Notes: generated from the sequence alone by a model not told the origin. 64,000 nt of DNA from Rhodobacterales bacterium (GCA_026400355.1 JAPLPE010000014.1:1-64000), one strand, 5' to 3'; counted from the first letter of the stretch, positions 1 through 9,259 are shown. Translations and numbers: made by a program.

Positions 1-57
1 CACATGGTCCACCACCCGCTGCCGGAGCTCTACAGGATGCGGCTTGCCCATCGTTGA
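1..57 (+). CDS. possible 3' end of a truncated coding region
   Basis: Frame 1 is open from the window edge to a TGA at 55-57 and would encode the last 18 residues of a protein (ending RMRLAHR). The fragment is too short to assign to a family, and no ribosome binding site can be judged. It could equally be chance read-through of non-coding DNA. Confidence 0.2.
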   Translation, partial: HMVHHPLPELYRMRLAHR

Positions 58-326
58 CCCCCATATCTGCCTCGCAGACAGGGAATCACAGATCAAGCCT
101 CAAGGGAATCCTGAATCGCGATGACCGCAACACGCTCTAGGGGGCTGCGCTATCCCGCGCAGGATCTGGTTCCGGCATAGCCTGCCGTAAGGGGGCATGG
201 ATGAGACGGTCGCGGGGACCGCGGGCCAGGCGTTGCGCCCGGGCAAGCCCCGGGGGCACGAACTCTGAGCGCAAGCCGAGGGGGCGGCAGAAGCCCCCGC
301 CGGTCCCGCCCGGAGTGCCTTCAGGC
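58..326. other. intergenic region without a supported gene
   Basis: No reading frame here has a convincing start and coding-like composition. The stretch is very GC-rich with several short inverted repeats (for example the GGGGGCGGCAGAAGCCCCC arms around 279-297). It lies downstream of dcd and probably holds only its transcription end and repeat-like sequence. Confidence 0.4.
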
Positions 327-347
327 AGGGCGGGGTGACCCCGCCCT
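327..347 (-). terminator. GC-rich hairpin overlapping the dcd stop codon
   Basis: Perfect 10-bp arms AGGGCGGGGT (327-336) and ACCCCGCCCT (338-347) are separated by one base; in practice the innermost pairs would open into a loop. The arm includes bases of the dcd stop codon (346-348). There is no clear T-run, so it may be a 3' stabilising hairpin rather than a classical intrinsic terminator. Confidence 0.5.
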
Positions 348-1422
348 ACGCTTGTTTGAAATGTTTGGAGAGTTTGAGGCCCTGGCCCTGATAGTTTGAC
401 GCGATGTCGCGGCCGTAGAGTTGGTCGGGGACTTCGGTCATCATTTCATAGACAAGGCGGCCGACGATCTGCCCGTGTTCAAGGACGAACGGGGCTTCGT
501 GGCAGCGGACTTCGAGAACACCGCGTGAGCCTTGGCCGCCTGCGTCGGCGAGGCCGAAGCCGGGGTCGAAGAAGCCTGCATAGTGAACGCGGAATTCGCC
601 GACCATCGCAAGATAGGGGGCCATTTCGGCGGCATGGTCGGCAGGGATGGTCACAGATTCGCGGCTGACGAGGATGTAGAAGGCACCGGGGTCGAGGATG
701 ATGCGGCCTTCGTTTGTGTGGACCGTCTCCCAGTATTCCGTTGGGGCATAGTGGCCGATCCGGTCAAGGTCGATGACGCCGGTATGCGGCTTGGCCCGGT
801 AGCCGACGAGGTCGCCGGTAGCGGGGGAGAGATCGACAGAGAAACCGAGGCCGTCGGCGATCACCGCCTGACCCGATACGAGTGGTTGGGAGGCATGGAG
901 GGCGCGAAGAGCGTCGTCAGAGAGGACGGCGTGGCCTTCGCGGAAGCGGATCTGGTTGAGGCGCATGCCGGACCTGGCGAGGACCGAGAAGGAGCGGGGG
1001 CAGATTTCGGCCCAGAGCGGGCCATTATAACCTGCAGGGATGCGGTCGAACTCGGTGCCGCCATCGGTGATAGTGCGCGTCAGAAGGTCAAGCCGACCGG
1101 TCGAGGACTTGGCATTCGCCACGGCCTGCACCGTGGCGGGCAGGGCCAATGATTCCATGAGCGGGACTACATAGACGCAGCCCTTTTCAAGCACAGCCCC
1201 GGCAGTGAGATCGACGCGGTGCATTTCGAATTCGACGATGCGTTCGGCGACGGTGCGCCCTGTGCCCGCGAGGAATGAGGCCCGGACGCGGTAGGCGACC
1301 GTGCCAAGGCGGAGGTCGAGGCTGGCCGGCTGGATCTGGGCCGGGATGACGGCGGGGATGACCGCGATTTCGCCTGCGGCGATCATCGCGCGGATGCGCT
1401 GGCTGGGCAGAACGCCGGTCAT
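346..1422 (-). CDS. dcd: 2'-deoxycytidine 5'-triphosphate deaminase, long two-domain form
   Basis: Predicted to deaminate dCTP to dUTP, feeding dTMP synthesis in the cytoplasm. The 358-residue product is about twice the length of the usual enterobacterial Dcd and looks like two dUTPase-fold units in tandem: the first half carries NAKSSTGRLDLLTR and RSGMRLNQIRF, the second VGEFRVHYAGFFDPGFG and a C-terminal GQIVGRLVYE. This long form is known from alphaproteobacteria. The start at MTGVLPSQ is chosen because AAAGGGG lies just upstream; an in-frame ATG 36 bases further upstream lacks such a site. It stands alone, downstream of tRNA-Pro on the same strand. Confidence 0.88.
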   Translation of the reverse strand: MTGVLPSQRIRAMIAAGEIAVIPAVIPAQIQPASLDLRLGTVAYRVRASFLAGTGRTVAERIVEFEMHRVDLTAGAVLEKGCVYVVPLMESLALPATVQAVANAKSSTGRLDLLTRTITDGGTEFDRIPAGYNGPLWAEICPRSFSVLARSGMRLNQIRFREGHAVLSDDALRALHASQPLVSGQAVIADGLGFSVDLSPATGDLVGYRAKPHTGVIDLDRIGHYAPTEYWETVHTNEGRIILDPGAFYILVSRESVTIPADHAAEMAPYLAMVGEFRVHYAGFFDPGFGLADAGGQGSRGVLEVRCHEAPFVLEHGQIVGRLVYEMMTEVPDQLYGRDIASNYQGQGLKLSKHFKQA

Positions 1423-1495
1423 CGTGATCCCCTTTGAAACCTTGGAGGACGGTTGCAAACCAAAACGCCCGCCGCACGGTGCGACGGGCAGTTTT

Positions 1496-1572
1496 TGGTC
1501 GGGCTAGCAGGACTTGAACCTACGACCTTCTGTCCCCCAGACAGACGCGCTACCAGGCTGCGCTATAGCCCG
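1496..1572 (-). tRNA. tRNA-Pro(GGG)
   Basis: Read on the minus strand, a complete cloverleaf is visible. The acceptor arms are CGGGCTA and TAGCCCG, the D-stem is GCGC/GCGC with loop AGCCTGGTA, and the anticodon stem TCTGT/ACAGA encloses CTGGGGG, giving anticodon GGG at the standard position. The T-arm is GTAGG-TTCAAGT-CCTGC, followed by discriminator A and an encoded CCA (1496-1498). Length is 77 nt including CCA. It lies between dcd and the MerR gene, all on the minus strand. Confidence 0.97.
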
Positions 1573-1637
1573 ACTGAGGTGACGTGTGACTGCTTTCGCG
1601 GGAAAGGGCAAGCTGGAAATTTGTGGCCTGCGCCGCG

Positions 1638-2240
1638 TCAGGCACGGTCCTGAAAGAGACGGTCCTGAAGGCGGATCAGGCGCTGGACAAGTGGCTGGAT
1701 GCGGGCGCGGCGGGCCTGAAGGCGGTCTTTGTCGGCACCGGCGAGGATCGTCAGGAGACCGGTTGCGCCACTGGTCACAGGTTCGGGGACAGGTGTGGCC
1801 GGAGTGGGTGGCGGGTGGGCCGGGGCAGGCGGTGGCACGACAGCGGCGGGTTGGGTCGCCGGGGCCAGGACGGGCTGATCTGGAATGGGGCGTGGTTTGA
1901 TCGGCGCGACGATGACTTGCGCGGGTTCGGGGAAAACCGTTTCCACAGCTGCGCCGTCGTCGTTGATTGGCTGGGGCCCGAGCGACGCCACATGTTTGGC
2001 ACCCTGTTCGCGCAGGAGTTTCTGCACGCCCTTGATCGTCATGCCCTGTTCATGAAGCAGCGTCTTTATCCCGCCCAGAAGCGCCATATCCTCAGGCCGG
2101 TAATAGCGGCGGCCACCGGCACGTTTCACTGGCTTGATCTGCGTGAACTTGCTCTCCCAGAAGCGCAATACATGCGCCGGGGCATCAAGCCAGTCGGCCA
2201 CTTCACTGATCGTGCGGAAGGCGTCGGGGGATTTGGCCAT
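1638..2240 (-). CDS. MerR-family transcriptional regulator
   Basis: A 200-residue protein with an N-terminal MerR winged helix-turn-helix: TISEVADWL starts the recognition unit and [19 protein letters not shown] and the wing follow by about residue 50, then a helix [18 protein letters not shown]. The C-terminal half (about 110-165) is rich in proline and alanine and probably disordered. No metal-binding cysteines are visible, so this is not a metal or redox sensor of the MerR/SoxR kind. In Rhodobacterales it commonly sits directly after ihfA, as here (21-bp gap), suggesting co-transcription. Target unknown. Confidence 0.85.
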   Translation of the reverse strand: MAKSPDAFRTISEVADWLDAPAHVLRFWESKFTQIKPVKRAGGRRYYRPEDMALLGGIKTLLHEQGMTIKGVQKLLREQGAKHVASLGPQPINDDGAAVETVFPEPAQVIVAPIKPRPIPDQPVLAPATQPAAVVPPPAPAHPPPTPATPVPEPVTSGATGLLTILAGADKDRLQARRARIQPLVQRLIRLQDRLFQDRA

Positions 2241-2261
2241 CGCTTACCCCTGATCCTGCGG

Positions 2262-2564
2262 TTAGTCCTTGTTCCCGTGGCTCACGCGGTCTTTCATCAG
2301 ATGCGAGGAGCGAAACGTCAGGACGCGGCGGGGATGGATAGGGACTTCTTCACCGGTCTTGGGGTTGCGACCGACGCGGGCGGCCTTTTCGCGGACCGAG
2401 AAGGTGCCGAAGGAAGAGATCTTGACCGTCTCGCCCTGGACGAGGGCATCGGATATATGCTGGAGGACCGCCTCGACCAATTCGGCGCTGTCATTGCGCG
2501 AAAGGCCGACTTCGGCATGGACCGCATCTGCAAGGTCCATTCGGGTCAAGGTCTTTTCCGACAT
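2262..2564 (-). CDS. ihfA: integration host factor subunit alpha
   Basis: A 100-residue HU/IHF-family DNA-bending protein. The sequence [15 protein letters not shown], the DNA-arm segment [16 protein letters not shown] and the end [10 protein letters not shown] are typical of IhfA. It pairs with IhfB (not in this window) to bend DNA at promoters and in recombination. Two ATGs lie close together (ATG ATT ATG). The second is chosen because a GGGGGG ribosome site abuts the first one, leaving 6 nt before the second. It follows fabH in a plsX-fabH-ihfA-MerR minus-strand string. Confidence 0.95.
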   Translation of the reverse strand: MSEKTLTRMDLADAVHAEVGLSRNDSAELVEAVLQHISDALVQGETVKISSFGTFSVREKAARVGRNPKTGEEVPIHPRRVLTFRSSHLMKDRVSHGNKD

Positions 2565-2657
2565 AATCATCCCCCCATGTTTCAGTAACCTTAGGCCGAG
2601 GGGTATTTTAGAGTCAATATCAAGGGCTTGGAGAGCCAACCTGAGACAGGTTCGCAA

Positions 2658-3629
2658 TTACCAGCGCAGAACGACCGATCCCCATGCCAGACCGCCGCCA
2701 ATGGCCTCGGTCACGATGAGATCGCCCTTGCCGATCTGGCCGCGCCGGACCCCGATGGACAGGGCCAACGGGATCGACGCGGCAGAGGTATTGCCATGAT
2801 CCTGGACAGTCACCACAACCCGCTCCATCGGGACCTTCATCCGCTGGGCGGTCGCGGTGATAATGCGGAGATTGGCCTGATGGGGAACAATCCAGTCAAC
2901 GTCGTCGCTGGTCAGGCCCGCCTTGTCGAGCGCCGCGTGGGCGGTTTCGGCAAGCTTTTCAACGGCATGACGGAACACCTCTTTCCCGTGCATGCGCAGA
3001 ACGCCCGTTGTGCCGGTCGAGACGCCGCCGTCAACATAGAGAAGATCTCGGTAGCGGCCGTCGGAATGGAGGTCGGTAGAGAGGATACCCCGGTCGGTGC
3101 TGGTGCCTCCACCGATCTCGGCTTCAAGTACCACAGCGCCTGCGCCGTCACCAAAGAGAACGCAGGTGGAACGGTCGGTCCAGTCCATAAGGCGCGAGAA
3201 GGTTTCGGCCCCGATGACAAGGACGCGGCGCGCCTGACCCGAGACGATGAGCGCATTGGCGTTCGACAGGGCATACACAAAGCCCGCACACACGGCCTGC
3301 ACGTCGAACGCAAAGCCCGATGTCATGCCGATGGCGTTCTGCACCATCGTGGCGGCCGAGGGGAAGGTGAAGTCGGCGGTCGAGGTGGCGAGGATGATCG
3401 CATCCATGTCGGCCCCGGTCAGGCCAGCCGATTCGAGCGCCTTTTCGGCGGCGCGGGTCGCAAGGTCAGATGTCGTCTGATCGGGGGCGGCAAAGTGGCG
3501 GCGTTCGATTCCCGAGCGCGAGCGAATCCATTCATCCGATGTGTCGAGGGTCTTTTCGAATTCACAGTTGGGCACCACCCGTTCGGGCAGATAATGCCCG
3601 ACGCCCTTGACCACGGCCCGTATTGTCAT
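2658..3629 (-). CDS. fabH: 3-oxoacyl-[acyl-carrier-protein] synthase III
   Basis: Catalyses the first condensation of type II fatty acid synthesis (acyl-CoA plus malonyl-ACP). The 323-residue protein has the expected length. The catalytic Cys lies in VQAVCAGF (about residue 114), the His in VPHQAN and the Asn in DHGNTSAAS. The end SVVLRW is typical. The start MTIRAVVKGVG matches the family N-terminus, and it begins one base after the plsX stop, so the two genes are translationally close. Housekeeping lipid synthesis in the cytoplasm. Confidence 0.96.
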   Translation of the reverse strand: MTIRAVVKGVGHYLPERVVPNCEFEKTLDTSDEWIRSRSGIERRHFAAPDQTTSDLATRAAEKALESAGLTGADMDAIILATSTADFTFPSAATMVQNAIGMTSGFAFDVQAVCAGFVYALSNANALIVSGQARRVLVIGAETFSRLMDWTDRSTCVLFGDGAGAVVLEAEIGGGTSTDRGILSTDLHSDGRYRDLLYVDGGVSTGTTGVLRMHGKEVFRHAVEKLAETAHAALDKAGLTSDDVDWIVPHQANLRIITATAQRMKVPMERVVVTVQDHGNTSAASIPLALSIGVRRGQIGKGDLIVTEAIGGGLAWGSVVLRW

Positions 3630-3630
3630 C

Positions 3631-4761
3631 TTATCCTGCGTCCCCCGCCCCGGACGGCGCTGCCGTGCCCGTTCCGTTTTGGCCGACAGTTTGGGCAAGA
3701 GCGGTTGCAGTTGCAACCCGCGCCGCCAGTTTATCGGAAAAGCCCATGCGGGCGAGTTTGTAGGCCAGATGAAGCGCTGCGGCGACGCCGGTTTCGTCGG
3801 CTGAGCCGTGGCTCTTGATGACGGTGCCGTTCAGGCCAAGGAAGACGCCGCCATTGACGCGTCGGGGGTCGATGCGGACCTGCAGGCGCTTGAGCGAGGT
3901 CATGGCCAGCAGAGCCGCGATCTTGGACATGGGCGTCTTGTTGAACGCTTCGCGCAGGAGTTCGGAGATGAGCCGCGCGGTGCCTTCGCCAGTCTTGAGC
4001 GCGACGTTGCCGGTAAAGCCGTCGGTCACGATCACGTCGACGCGGTCGGAGGGCATGTCACCGCCTTCAACAAATCCTACGTAGTCGAATTCGCCTGCAG
4101 GGGCGGCGCGGATAATGAGGTCGTGGGCCGCCTTGAGCTCGGCTCGGCCCTTGTGCTCCTCGACCCCCACATTCAGCAGGCCGACGCGGGGGCGGGCGAT
4201 TCCCAGACCGTTGCGGGCGTAGGATGTGCCCATCAGGGCATATGTCACAAGGTCATCGGCATCTGCCTTGATGTCAGCCCCGGCGTCGAGCATGACGTTG
4301 AACCCGGCGGGGTTGCGCGAGGGCCAGAGGCAGGCAATGGCCGGGCGGTTGACACCTTCGGCCTTGCGCAAGCGGAGCATTGAAACGGCCATGAGGGCGC
4401 CGGTGTTGCCACAGGAAACGCACGCGGCGGCAGCGCCCGAGCGGACCTGATCGATGGCGGCCCACATCGAGGTTTCCTTGCCGTGCCGCATGACGTGGCT
4501 GGGCTTATCCGACATCGCGACGGTTTCAGCAGCGTGGACGACGGTCACGCGGGCAGTGATCTTTTTCTTGGCGAGGAGGGGGCGGAGTTCGGGTTCGGGC
4601 CCGGTCAGCAGGACATGGGCCTGCGGTTCTTCTTCCAAGAAACGCACAAGGCCCGCAACCACGGCTGCAGGCCCCTTGTCGCCGCCCATCGCGTCGACCG
4701 AAATTATTGTAGAGCCACTTCCGCCCTTTTGGGACACGTCGTCCGGATGGGGTCCAGTCAT
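3631..4761 (-). CDS. plsX: phosphate acyltransferase PlsX
   Basis: Converts acyl-ACP to acyl-phosphate for phospholipid synthesis. The N-terminal STIISVDAMGGDKGP motif is diagnostic, and CVSCGNTGALMA and VIVTDGFTGNVALK are conserved family segments. The 376-residue length is slightly long because of a Gly/Asp-rich N-terminal leader and an Ala/Gly-rich tail. The start (MTGPHPDD) is the first ATG giving a normal N-terminus. It lies between rpmF and fabH, the standard bacterial order. Confidence 0.96.
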   Translation of the reverse strand: MTGPHPDDVSQKGGSGSTIISVDAMGGDKGPAAVVAGLVRFLEEEPQAHVLLTGPEPELRPLLAKKKITARVTVVHAAETVAMSDKPSHVMRHGKETSMWAAIDQVRSGAAAACVSCGNTGALMAVSMLRLRKAEGVNRPAIACLWPSRNPAGFNVMLDAGADIKADADDLVTYALMGTSYARNGLGIARPRVGLLNVGVEEHKGRAELKAAHDLIIRAAPAGEFDYVGFVEGGDMPSDRVDVIVTDGFTGNVALKTGEGTARLISELLREAFNKTPMSKIAALLAMTSLKRLQVRIDPRRVNGGVFLGLNGTVIKSHGSADETGVAAALHLAYKLARMGFSDKLAARVATATALAQTVGQNGTGTAAPSGAGDAG

Positions 4762-4784
4762 GGCGCGTCCGTCGGAGGGCGGCC

Positions 4785-4991
4785 TCAGGCCGCCTCTTCG
4801 TCCAGATCGACCTCGGTCGCCATGGCAACCACTTCCTTGGCGGCATAGAAGCCGCACGAGGGGCAGACGTGATGTGGGCGCTTGAGTTCGCCGCAGTTGG
4901 CGCATTCATTGGGGTTCGCCGCCACGAGGAAATCGTGCGAGCGACGCTGCCCGGTGCGGGATTTGGAGATCTTATTCTGTGGGACAGCCAT
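4785..4991 (-). CDS. rpmF: 50S ribosomal protein L32
   Basis: A 68-residue ribosomal protein starting [20 protein letters not shown]. It carries two CxxC pairs ([18 protein letters not shown]) that form a zinc ribbon. The C-terminal tail VDLDEEAA is acidic. It is first in the rpmF-plsX-fabH order seen across many bacteria and lies 23 bp upstream of plsX. Confidence 0.97.
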   Translation of the reverse strand: MAVPQNKISKSRTGQRRSHDFLVAANPNECANCGELKRPHHVCPSCGFYAAKEVVAMATEVDLDEEAA

Positions 4992-5165
4992 GTCACAACC
5001 TCGGATAAATGGGGCGCATGGCCCTGATTTCGTGTCTCGTCTTCGCGACGTTGCGCGGGTCTTAGCGGTTAAGCCTGACCCTGTCGAGCCGCGATCGGAT
5101 GAAGGCCGAGAACATACTGTGATTGCGTCCGAGTGCAAGCCCCTTTGGCGGCGTCTGTGGGCCGG

Positions 5166-5747
5166 TTACCCGGTGTCGTCAGAGGCGTCTTTTTCCTTGT
5201 CAGGAAGGGCATCGCGCAGAGCGGCAAGGCCGGAAAATGGGCGGGCTGCATCGCCGGTCAGGGGGGCTTTTCCGGGTTCGGTGACGGTGACTTCGCCTAG
5301 GCTTGCCCCGGGTGATCGGGGGAATGGGGGCAAGGCGAGCGTCAGCGCCTCGATCATCACCTGGGCCAGATCGAGCACGGCCGGAAGGTCTTCGATCGTG
5401 TCATCCTCGGGCATTTCAACTTCGCCCGGGGTGGGTTCGGGAAGCTCGGCCAGATAGCGGCGCAGTACGGGTTCGTCGATGCGGGTGGTGACGGGGTCAA
5501 GCGTGACGACGCAGTCCTGCACGACGGTCGCACCTAAGGTGGCGTGGAGTTCCCAGTCGCGTTTGCCCGCAGGGACCAAACAGCCGACAAAGCGAAGCTT
5601 GCGGACGGCGGCGATATCAAGATGGGCAGCGATCACGGCACGTGCAGTGGCATCGGGTTCAAGCGTGAAATCACGGTCGCCCCGGCTGCGCTGATCGGCA
5701 AGGCGGACGGGTTCGGTGGGAAGGGCCGCGTCGGGGCGAACGGACAT
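5166..5747 (-). CDS. YceD/DUF177-family protein
   Basis: A 193-residue protein of the DUF177 (YceD) family, usually encoded directly upstream of rpmF and implicated in 23S rRNA accumulation in other bacteria. The central part, with LRFVGCLVPAGKRDWEL, VVQDCVVTLDPV and the acidic stretch PEDDTIEDL, matches the family layout. The start MSVRPDAALP is preceded by AAAGGA. It is separated from rpmF by about 170 bp, so a separate promoter for rpmF is possible. Confidence 0.85.
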   Translation of the reverse strand: MSVRPDAALPTEPVRLADQRSRGDRDFTLEPDATARAVIAAHLDIAAVRKLRFVGCLVPAGKRDWELHATLGATVVQDCVVTLDPVTTRIDEPVLRRYLAELPEPTPGEVEMPEDDTIEDLPAVLDLAQVMIEALTLALPPFPRSPGASLGEVTVTEPGKAPLTGDAARPFSGLAALRDALPDKEKDASDDTG

Positions 5748-5829
5748 CGGCTGATCCTTTCTTGAACAGGGGGCGGTCGATGATGTAAGCCGGATAGAAG
5801 GCAGAAAGCACCAAGACAAGGGGGCATGT

Positions 5830-6321
5830 ATGGGCAGGCAGGACGGCACGATCCGGTTGGTGGCCGGAAAGGGCGTCCGCAGGGCTGTGATGGTCCTGAC
5901 GCTTGCTGCATTGACCGCATGTTCCCCGGTCTACAGTTTCCACGGCTATATCCCGCCCGAAGAGCAACTGGCCCTTGTGCAGGTTGGTGTGGACACGCGC
6001 GAGACGGTGCTGACCGAGATCGGTCGTCCGTCGATCGAAGGCGTGATGAACGATACGGGCTACTACTATATCCAGAGCCAGTTCCGCGACTTCGCCTTTC
6101 AGGAATCGCAAGAGATCGACCGGCAAATCCTTCGGATCAGTTTTGATTCGAACGGCGTCGTGATCAATATCGAACGGTTCGGCCTTGAGGACGGGATGGT
6201 GGTTGCGCTGTCGCGGCGGGTCACGGACGATGGCCTGACGGATACGACCTTCCTGAGGCAACTGTTCGCCAACGTTGGCAACTTTGACGGGGCGAAGCTC
6301 ATCAACCTGGAAGATCAGTAA
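5830..6321 (+). CDS. bamE: outer membrane assembly lipoprotein, BamE/SmpA family
   Basis: A 163-residue lipoprotein: after a basic N-terminus, VMVLTLAALTAC gives a lipobox LTAC with the acylated Cys near residue 31. The SmpA/OmlA domain follows (VQVGVDTRETVLTEIGRPS, then YYYIQSQFRDFAFQ). BamE is a small subunit of the BAM complex that inserts beta-barrel proteins in the outer membrane. GGGGG precedes the chosen start. A shorter start at 5890 (MVLTLAAL) would still give a signal peptide. It is divergent from the YceD gene. Confidence 0.9.
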   Translation: MGRQDGTIRLVAGKGVRRAVMVLTLAALTACSPVYSFHGYIPPEEQLALVQVGVDTRETVLTEIGRPSIEGVMNDTGYYYIQSQFRDFAFQESQEIDRQILRISFDSNGVVINIERFGLEDGMVVALSRRVTDDGLTDTTFLRQLFANVGNFDGAKLINLEDQ

Positions 6322-6490
6322 AATGATCGTTTCAAGGGCCGAGCGTTGGTTCAGGCGGGGGTGGGCGATGGCCGTGTCGCAAAGGGACCCTGTTGAAGGG
6401 CGTCTCTAGCGTGGGATGGTCAAGCTGTTGGCTTTGGTCATCTCATTCTTGGGATCGGCTGCTAGGTCAAGGCGGGCGGTCGTCGAGCCC

Positions 6491-8299
6491 TCAGGCCTCG
6501 GCCTTCTCCGCCAGAATCAGCCATTCCTCTTCGGCCTTGGCCAATGCTGCCTGCCGATCCGTCAGCGCGTCCGTCGCCTTCTTGAACTTCGCGTAGTCCC
6601 GCGAGAACAACTGCGGGTCGGCAAGCACGTCGGTCAGTTTGGTAATCTCGACTTCCAGTTTCGCCATCATCTCCGGCAGCGCCTCGAGTCTGTGCTTTTC
6701 CGTGAAGGTGAGGCCCGACTTGCGCGCTGCCTCGCGGGGGCGGTCCTCTTTTGGGGCGAGGGTCCTTTCAGCGGCGACCTCCATCTCGATCGTGCCGCGC
6801 TGGCTGCGGTAGTCGGACCAGCCGCCGGCATAGACGGTTGCGCGCCCGTCGCCCTCCATGGCGATGGTGGTCGAAGCGGTGCGGTCAAGGAAATCGCGGT
6901 CGTGGCTGACCATGAGAACCGTGCCGTCATAGTCGCCAAGGATATCCTGCAAGAGGTCAAGTGTTTCGATGTCGAGGTCGTTCGTCGGCTCGTCGAGGAT
7001 CAGGACATTGCTTTCCTGGGCCATGAGCTTGGCGAGAAGGAGCCGTGCCTTTTCACCGCCCGAGAGCGACTTGACCGGGGCGCGGGCCTGACTTTCGTCA
7101 AAGAGAAAGTCCTTGAGATATCCCACCACATGCTTGGGCGTACCTCGCACCATCACCTGATCGGCCCGGCCTGAGACCCGCATGGTCGGGTCGCCCGTCA
7201 GGCTGTCCCAGAGAGACATTTCCGGGTCGAGCGCGGCGCGGGCCTGATCAAAGACCGCAATATCAAGGTTTGTTCCGTGTTTGACTGAGCCTGCGTCGGG
7301 TTCAACTTCGCCCAGCAAAATCTTGATGAGCGTGGTCTTGCCGACGCCATTGGGGCCGACAAAGGCAATCCGGTCGCCGCGCTGGACGGTCAGAGCGAAG
7401 TTCTTCACCAGGGTCTTTTCGCCGTAGGATTTGCTCAGGCCGACAGCCTCAATCACCTTCTTGCCCGAGGTCGTGCCGGCTTCAAACGCCAGCGCGGCCG
7501 TGCCCTGACGGCGGATCAGGGATGCGCGTTCTGCGCGCAGGTCTTGCAGCGCACGTACGCGGCCCATGTTCCGCTTGCGCCGGGCCGAAATGCCTTCGAC
7601 GGCCCAGCGACCTTCAGCCCTGATCTTGCGGTCCATCTTGTGCCGGGCGAGATCCTCGTCCTCCCAGACCTTGTCGCGCCATGCCTCAAACCCATCAAAG
7701 CCCGATTCGAGCCGTCGCACGACACCCCGGTCGATCCAGAGCGTCGCGCGGGTGAGTTCGCGGAGAAAGGCGCGGTCGTGGCTGATCAGGACGAAACCGG
7801 CGCGGGTTTCCTTGAGTTCGTTTTCGAGCCAGGCGATGGCCTCGATATCAAGGTGGTTGGTAGGCTCGTCCAGCAGCATGAGTTCGGGCGCTTCGGCCAT
7901 GAGTTTGGCCAGGGCGGCGCGGCGGCGTTCCCCGCCCGAGGCGACATTTACATCTCGGTCGGGGTCGAACTTGAGCCCTTCGGCCACGACGGCGACTTTG
8001 TAGGATTCGCTGGGGTCGAGGCCGGAAGCGGCATAGTCGCCCAGTGTAGCAAATCCCTCCATCCCGGGGTCCTGTTCCATGTAGCCCACCGTGACGCCAG
8101 GGGCCGCAACGCGCAGCCCGCGGTCGGGTTCAACAAGACCTGCCATCACCTTCATCATGGTGGACTTGCCCGAGCCGTTGCGGCCAACAAGAGCCACCCG
8201 GTCGCCGGGCTGAATGTTGAGGGAGAGCCCGTCAAAGACTGGATTGCCGCCAAAGGTGAGGGCGATGTCGGATAACTGGAGAAGGGGTGCGCGTGCCAT
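6491..8299 (-). CDS. ABC-F family ATPase, Uup-like
   Basis: A 602-residue soluble protein with two ABC ATPase domains and no membrane segments. The first Walker A, GRNGSGKST, is near residue 40, with SGGERRRAAL and LLDEPTNHLD near 122-150. The second set is GPNGVGKTT (about 314), LSGGEKARLL and ILDEPTNDLD. A charged coiled-coil C-terminal domain (about 535-602) is as in Uup, which acts on ribosomes and branched DNA; the exact cellular role is not certain from sequence. It is convergent with bamE. A 10-bp perfect palindrome lies about 80 bp upstream. Confidence 0.92.
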   Translation of the reverse strand: MARAPLLQLSDIALTFGGNPVFDGLSLNIQPGDRVALVGRNGSGKSTMMKVMAGLVEPDRGLRVAAPGVTVGYMEQDPGMEGFATLGDYAASGLDPSESYKVAVVAEGLKFDPDRDVNVASGGERRRAALAKLMAEAPELMLLDEPTNHLDIEAIAWLENELKETRAGFVLISHDRAFLRELTRATLWIDRGVVRRLESGFDGFEAWRDKVWEDEDLARHKMDRKIRAEGRWAVEGISARRKRNMGRVRALQDLRAERASLIRRQGTAALAFEAGTTSGKKVIEAVGLSKSYGEKTLVKNFALTVQRGDRIAFVGPNGVGKTTLIKILLGEVEPDAGSVKHGTNLDIAVFDQARAALDPEMSLWDSLTGDPTMRVSGRADQVMVRGTPKHVVGYLKDFLFDESQARAPVKSLSGGEKARLLLAKLMAQESNVLILDEPTNDLDIETLDLLQDILGDYDGTVLMVSHDRDFLDRTASTTIAMEGDGRATVYAGGWSDYRSQRGTIEMEVAAERTLAPKEDRPREAARKSGLTFTEKHRLEALPEMMAKLEVEITKLTDVLADPQLFSRDYAKFKKATDALTDRQAALAKAEEEWLILAEKAEA

Positions 8300-8373
8300 A
8301 GCGGTCAGCTAGAGGGGTAGGTCGGCAGGATCAAGGGTGCGCTTGATCCTTTGGCCGCAACGGTAGGGCCTGC

Positions 8374-8397
8374 GCAATGATTTTAGTAAATCATTGC
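8374..8397. promoter_or_regulatory. AT-rich perfect inverted repeat, candidate operator
   Basis: GCAATGATTT (8374-8383) and AAATCATTGC (8388-8397) are exact reverse complements around TAGT. The element lies in the gap between olsB and the ABC-F gene, both on the minus strand. No T-run follows on either strand, so an operator (the size and AT-rich arms recall Fur-superfamily or metal-regulator boxes) is more likely than a terminator. The regulator is unknown. Confidence 0.45.
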
Positions 8398-8428
8398 CAA
8401 ATCTCCTGAAGGATTCTTGGACGGGGCG

Positions 8429-9187
8429 CTAACTGGCCATGGTGCGCAGAGCCCGGGCGCGGGCCGCAGGAATGGCGCGGATTTCGAGCCCGGTAAAGAC
8501 GTGGAGCGTGTTGAGATCGGTATCAATGACGGCATGGTCGCTGACCCAGCCGCCCATCGCGAGATAGGACCGGAGCAGTGGCGGCATCGCCAGCAGAGCC
8601 CGCTTGCGGTCAAAGACCGCGCGGCGCAGACGTTCGGCGAATCGGAAGACCTTGGGTGCCTTGACGCGGGGCAGCCAGCGCTTGGGCGCCAGATGGCTTG
8701 CCGAGAGGAGGGCGAAGGCGTCGAGATAGCGGTCAGCCTCGGTCCCTGTGAAAGAAGAGCAGCCGAACAGCATTTCGACACCGCGCCCGTCGACAAAGCG
8801 TGTCATCGCCCCCCAGGCCACGCGCAACACATCGGCGTCATGCACATCGGGATGGATGCAAAAACGGCCCATTTCGACCATTGGCCCCTGAAAATCCCGC
8901 AAGGCGCTCAACTCGTAGTATTGGGCAGAATAGCTGCGCCCTATTTCGGACCCACCGCCGAGCGGCAGAAGACGGAAGCAGCAGACAAGCCGCCCCGTTG
9001 CCGTCTCTTCGACCAGCACATGCTGGCAGAGCGCATCGAATGCATCCCGGTCAAGCCCGTCCGGGCGGGGTGTGCCGCCTGGAAGTTCGACGAAACACAG
9101 ATGGCGAAGACGCTGGGCCGCTGTCAGATCATCGGGCGAGGTCGCGATCCGGGCCTGATGGTTTCCCTTGGCAAGGGACAGGGTCAT
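8429..9187 (-). CDS. olsB: L-ornithine N-alpha-acyltransferase
   Basis: Predicted first enzyme of ornithine-lipid synthesis, transferring a 3-hydroxyacyl group from ACP to ornithine. The 252-residue protein has the GNAT-like OlsB layout: AQRLRHLCFVELPGG, GRLVCCFRLLPL, VEMGRFCIHPD, and LFGCSSFTGTE in the middle. The partner OlsA is not beside it. The start MTLSLAKGN is preceded by GTGAGG; longer in-frame versions run antisense to msrB and are unlikely. It is divergent from msrB, with about 70 bp between. Confidence 0.88.
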   Translation of the reverse strand: MTLSLAKGNHQARIATSPDDLTAAQRLRHLCFVELPGGTPRPDGLDRDAFDALCQHVLVEETATGRLVCCFRLLPLGGGSEIGRSYSAQYYELSALRDFQGPMVEMGRFCIHPDVHDADVLRVAWGAMTRFVDGRGVEMLFGCSSFTGTEADRYLDAFALLSASHLAPKRWLPRVKAPKVFRFAERLRRAVFDRKRALLAMPPLLRSYLAMGGWVSDHAVIDTDLNTLHVFTGLEIRAIPAARARALRTMAS

Positions 9188-9259
9188 CGCGGGCCTCACT
9201 TGGCGGGAAGGGTTCCGGACACTAGATACAGTGTCATCATGACAGAGGATACACGGTCG

